From Cacconaster sp033811195 (lineage in GTDB: Bacteria > Bacteroidota > Bacteroidia > Bacteroidales > UBA932), in assembly GCA_033811195.1 (NCBI GenBank), contig JAPXOZ010000001.1, forward strand, positions 186,001-250,000: 64,000 nucleotides of DNA, given 5' to 3'. The position numbers and the translations under genes are program-made. The notes beneath the pieces were generated by a model. It was not told where the DNA came from. It searched no databases and worked only from the letters and a program-made list of their open reading frames with translations. Within the stretch, counting starts at the first letter, position 1, and each line of letters starts with the position of its first letter. This document shows positions 61,773 through 64,000 of this stretch, in pieces.

Positions 61773-63998
61773 TTAAGCTGTTTCATCGTCAGCCGAGATT
61801 TGCATAAAAACAAAATCTTTACGGAGCTTTTCCTCTTTGTTGCGCTCTCCGTGGCGCGACATTAATGCATATACAACAGGCACTATGATCATAGTGATTA
61901 ACGTGGATATCAAGAGACCTCCTATCACTACTATACCCATCGGACGCCACAACTCAGAACCCTCACCCTGGCTCAATGCCATTGGAAGCATACCCAGAAG
62001 GGTAGTCACCGCTGTCATTAGTACAGGACGTAGACGGGATTCGCCGGAAAGGGCAATTGCCTCGTTGAGTTCGTGCCCGCGATCTCGCATCAAATTAATG
62101 TAGTCCACAAGCACTATACCATTCTTGACGACAATACCCACAAGCATTACACATCCTAGTGCACCTATCATATCAAGATTAATGCCTGTGACCCATAGCG
62201 CCAAAATGACACCCGAGAGTGCGAAAGGTACTGACATCATAATGATAGCCGGTTTGGAAAGTGATTCAAACTGCGAGGCCATCACAATGTAGACCAGAAG
62301 GATAATCAACATAAGTAACTCAAACATATCTGCAAAGGTCTCTTGCTGATCTTCATAGTCACCCGCAACCCGTACCTGCAAACCGCTGGGAACGGATATT
62401 TTATCAATCTCCGTCTGTACTTGCGCAGCAAGTTCGCCCAAAGAGACATTGTATGGGGTTACGGAGACTGTTAAGTAGCGCTGTCGGCTTTTTCTGTCAA
62501 TAGTGGGCGGAGCCCAGTACTCTTCAATCTCAGCTACCTCTTTAAGTTTGATGGAGCGGCCGGTATTTGTGGGGATGGTTAGGTTTTCTATCAAAGTGAT
62601 CGAGTTGCGATCCTCTTCCTTAAGACGTACTACAATATCATACTCGTCACCATCCTCTTTGAGGTATCCGGCCAAAAGACCATTCACACGATTGCGGACA
62701 TAAGTAGAGACCATAGCGGAATTAAGTCCATGGTATGCGATTTTCTCCTTGTCCACAGTAATTTTGAGTTCCGGACGTTCTTCATCACGGCTGATATTAA
62801 CGTCACGAGCTCCCTTGATATTGGCCCTTATGGCTTGAAGCAACTCTTCCGCATAGAGATTAGTTTCATCGAAGTCGTAACCGTATACCTCCACATCTAC
62901 TTTGTTGCCACCTCCCATTCCCATACCGATGGTCGTCGCACACTGGTAGTCGATGATTTCGGGATATCTATCAAGTTCTGTGCGCAATATCTCAGCAATC
63001 TCGAATATCGACCTTTCCCTATCGTATTTCTTGTTGCAGACTACGGTCATTGAGATCTTGTTATTGGTTGTTGAGGAGAATAGAGCCCCAATACCGGCAT
63101 CTTCGTCGCTTCCCGCAGAAGTAGAAATAATCTGAATTTCAGGTATTAGTTCTCCAAATCTGGTTTCAAGAATACGTGCGGTCTTAAGGGTCTCTTCGAG
63201 ACGGGTGCCTCGCTGAAGTTCAACCTTGACGCTGATTCGTCCATTATCGCTTTCGGGCATAAAGTCAGTACCTATCCTGCCGGTAAGTGCAGGAAGAAGC
63301 GTAGCGACAAAGAAGATGAATGATATAAGAATTGTAAGTCCCTTGTGGTTGAGACACCAGCGTAGTAGATCTGCATACAAAGCGCTTACCTTATTGTGGA
63401 ATTTCTCGATATATCTATCATACCAGTCCAGTTTGGGCTTTACAATCTGAAGACGTCCCTTTTCATCAATTCTAACTTTATTGGCCTTAAGCATTTGGGA
63501 ACAAAGCATCGGCGTCAAGGAAATAGCCACGATGGCTGAGACTGAAATTGCTATGGTCACTATCCATCCCAGTTCCTTAAACATGATACCGGCCATACCG
63601 GTGAGCATTGTCAAAGGCACAAATACGGCAACAATCACAAGTGTTGAGGCGATTACAGCAATCCATACCTCGTTCGTCGCATAAATTGCTGCCTCGCGCG
63701 GTGAAGAACCCCTCTCAATATGCTTGGTGATGTTTTCAAGCACCACTATAGCATCGTCTACCACCATACCGATAGCTACCGTCAGCGAACTGAGCGAAAT
63801 AATATTCAGAGAACTGCCTACGAAGAGCAGGTATATAAATGACACTATAAGCGAGATGGGAATCGTGACAGCGATGATAAATGTCGCCCTCCATTTTCCG
63901 AGGAAGAAAAAGACCACTAGCACCACGAAGAGAAGTGCATATAAGATGGATTCTTTCAAGGAGTCGATAGAGTTCTGAATTTCTTCGGAGGAGTCGTA
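61773..63998 (-). CDS. RND-family efflux pump inner-membrane subunit, 5' end outside window
   Basis: The last about 742 residues of an AcrB/HAE1-type transporter; the frame is open to the right edge, so the start lies outside. Visible: helix 2 region LLFVVLVVFFFLGKWRATFI, the proton-relay segment VAIGMVVDDAIVVLENI with the DD pair, VPLTMLTGMAG, the second periplasmic domain, and the second membrane half with VGIVVKNGIVLVDYINL. It drives drug, lipid or metal export by proton flow with a periplasmic adaptor and outer-membrane channel, not seen here. The PII-like gene follows. Confidence 0.95.
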   Translation of the reverse strand, partial: YDSSEEIQNSIDSLKESILYALLFVVLVVFFFLGKWRATFIIAVTIPISLIVSFIYLLFVGSSLNIISLSSLTVAIGMVVDDAIVVLENITKHIERGSSPREAAIYATNEVWIAVIASTLVIVAVFVPLTMLTGMAGIMFKELGWIVTIAISVSAIVAISLTPMLCSQMLKANKVRIDEKGRLQIVKPKLDWYDRYIEKFHNKVSALYADLLRWCLNHKGLTILISFIFFVATLLPALTGRIGTDFMPESDNGRISVKVELQRGTRLEETLKTARILETRFGELIPEIQIISTSAGSDEDAGIGALFSSTTNNKISMTVVCNKKYDRERSIFEIAEILRTELDRYPEIIDYQCATTIGMGMGGGNKVDVEVYGYDFDETNLYAEELLQAIRANIKGARDVNISRDEERPELKITVDKEKIAYHGLNSAMVSTYVRNRVNGLLAGYLKEDGDEYDIVVRLKEEDRNSITLIENLTIPTNTGRSIKLKEVAEIEEYWAPPTIDRKSRQRYLTVSVTPYNVSLGELAAQVQTEIDKISVPSGLQVRVAGDYEDQQETFADMFELLMLIILLVYIVMASQFESLSKPAIIMMSVPFALSGVILALWVTGINLDMIGALGCVMLVGIVVKNGIVLVDYINLMRDRGHELNEAIALSGESRLRPVLMTAVTTLLGMLPMALSQGEGSELWRPMGIVVIGGLLISTLITMIIVPVVYALMSRHGERNKEEKLRKDFVFMQISADDETA

Positions 63999-64000
63999 GA

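Overview
The window is chromosomal DNA of a Bacteroidota member, most likely order Bacteroidales. The evidence is lineage-typical genes (gldH, a SusC-like TonB receptor with a carboxypeptidase-D-like N-terminal domain, GH92 mannosidase, MalQ with two N-terminal CBM20 domains, DUF4491, DUF3109, DAHP synthase fused to chorismate mutase) and repeated promoter -7 boxes of the TAnnTTTG type, with few strong Shine-Dalgarno sequences. The species cannot be fixed from the sequence alone. Both ends cut a gene: a GH92 mannosidase on the left and an RND efflux pump on the right.

Layout. 1-3.5 kb: GH92 and threonine ammonia-lyase. 3.6-9.4 kb: an iron block with a TonB-dependent receptor and feoA-feoB-feoC-like; the receptor and feo promoters share the same ~90 bp architecture. 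9.4-14.6 kb: methyltransferase, DUF4491, TrmO, an AbgT-type transporter, and a hemerythrin-domain protein coupled to a LuxR regulator with a degenerate receiver. 14.6-19.3 kb: Tat-type ferredoxin aldo/keto reductase, ComM, TsaE, NamZ. 19.3-35.7 kb: a heptanucleotide repeat tract, an ECF sigma factor with a dual-membrane-spanning anti-sigma factor, TPR and EnvC-like proteins, UvrA, metallo-beta-lactamase hydrolase, deoxynucleoside kinase, dicarboxylate symporter, MalQ, RadA, tRNA-Leu(UAA), and an OmpA/TPR protein.

35.8-44.7 kb is an accessory island. Its left part is a G+C-rich mobilisation module: tyrosine integrase, a small DNA-binding-like protein, a structured oriT-like region and a MobV relaxase. 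Its right part has lower G+C and lies entirely on the minus strand: XRE regulator, EcoRI-family adenine methyltransferase, DinD/BRO protein, DUF262-HNH nuclease and a second tyrosine recombinase. Between the methyltransferase and dinD lie two silent, in-frame alternative C-terminal cassettes in opposite orientation. Each starts with the same short sequence (TTGAAATCTTAGG; 20 bp identical for one of them) found at the matching codons of the expressed gene. This looks like a DNA-inversion shufflon that would swap the methyltransferase tail, and it is the most notable find in the window.

44.9-64 kb is ordinary core genome: DAHP synthase/chorismate mutase, frr, pyrH, an isolated succinate dehydrogenase/fumarate reductase cytochrome b gene, hemW, conserved Bacteroidales proteins, a U32 peptidase, holB, a PSP1 protein, gldH, trmB, a Rid-family protein, mntP, a polyprenyl synthase, an outer-membrane barrel, trxA, a PII-like protein and the RND pump.
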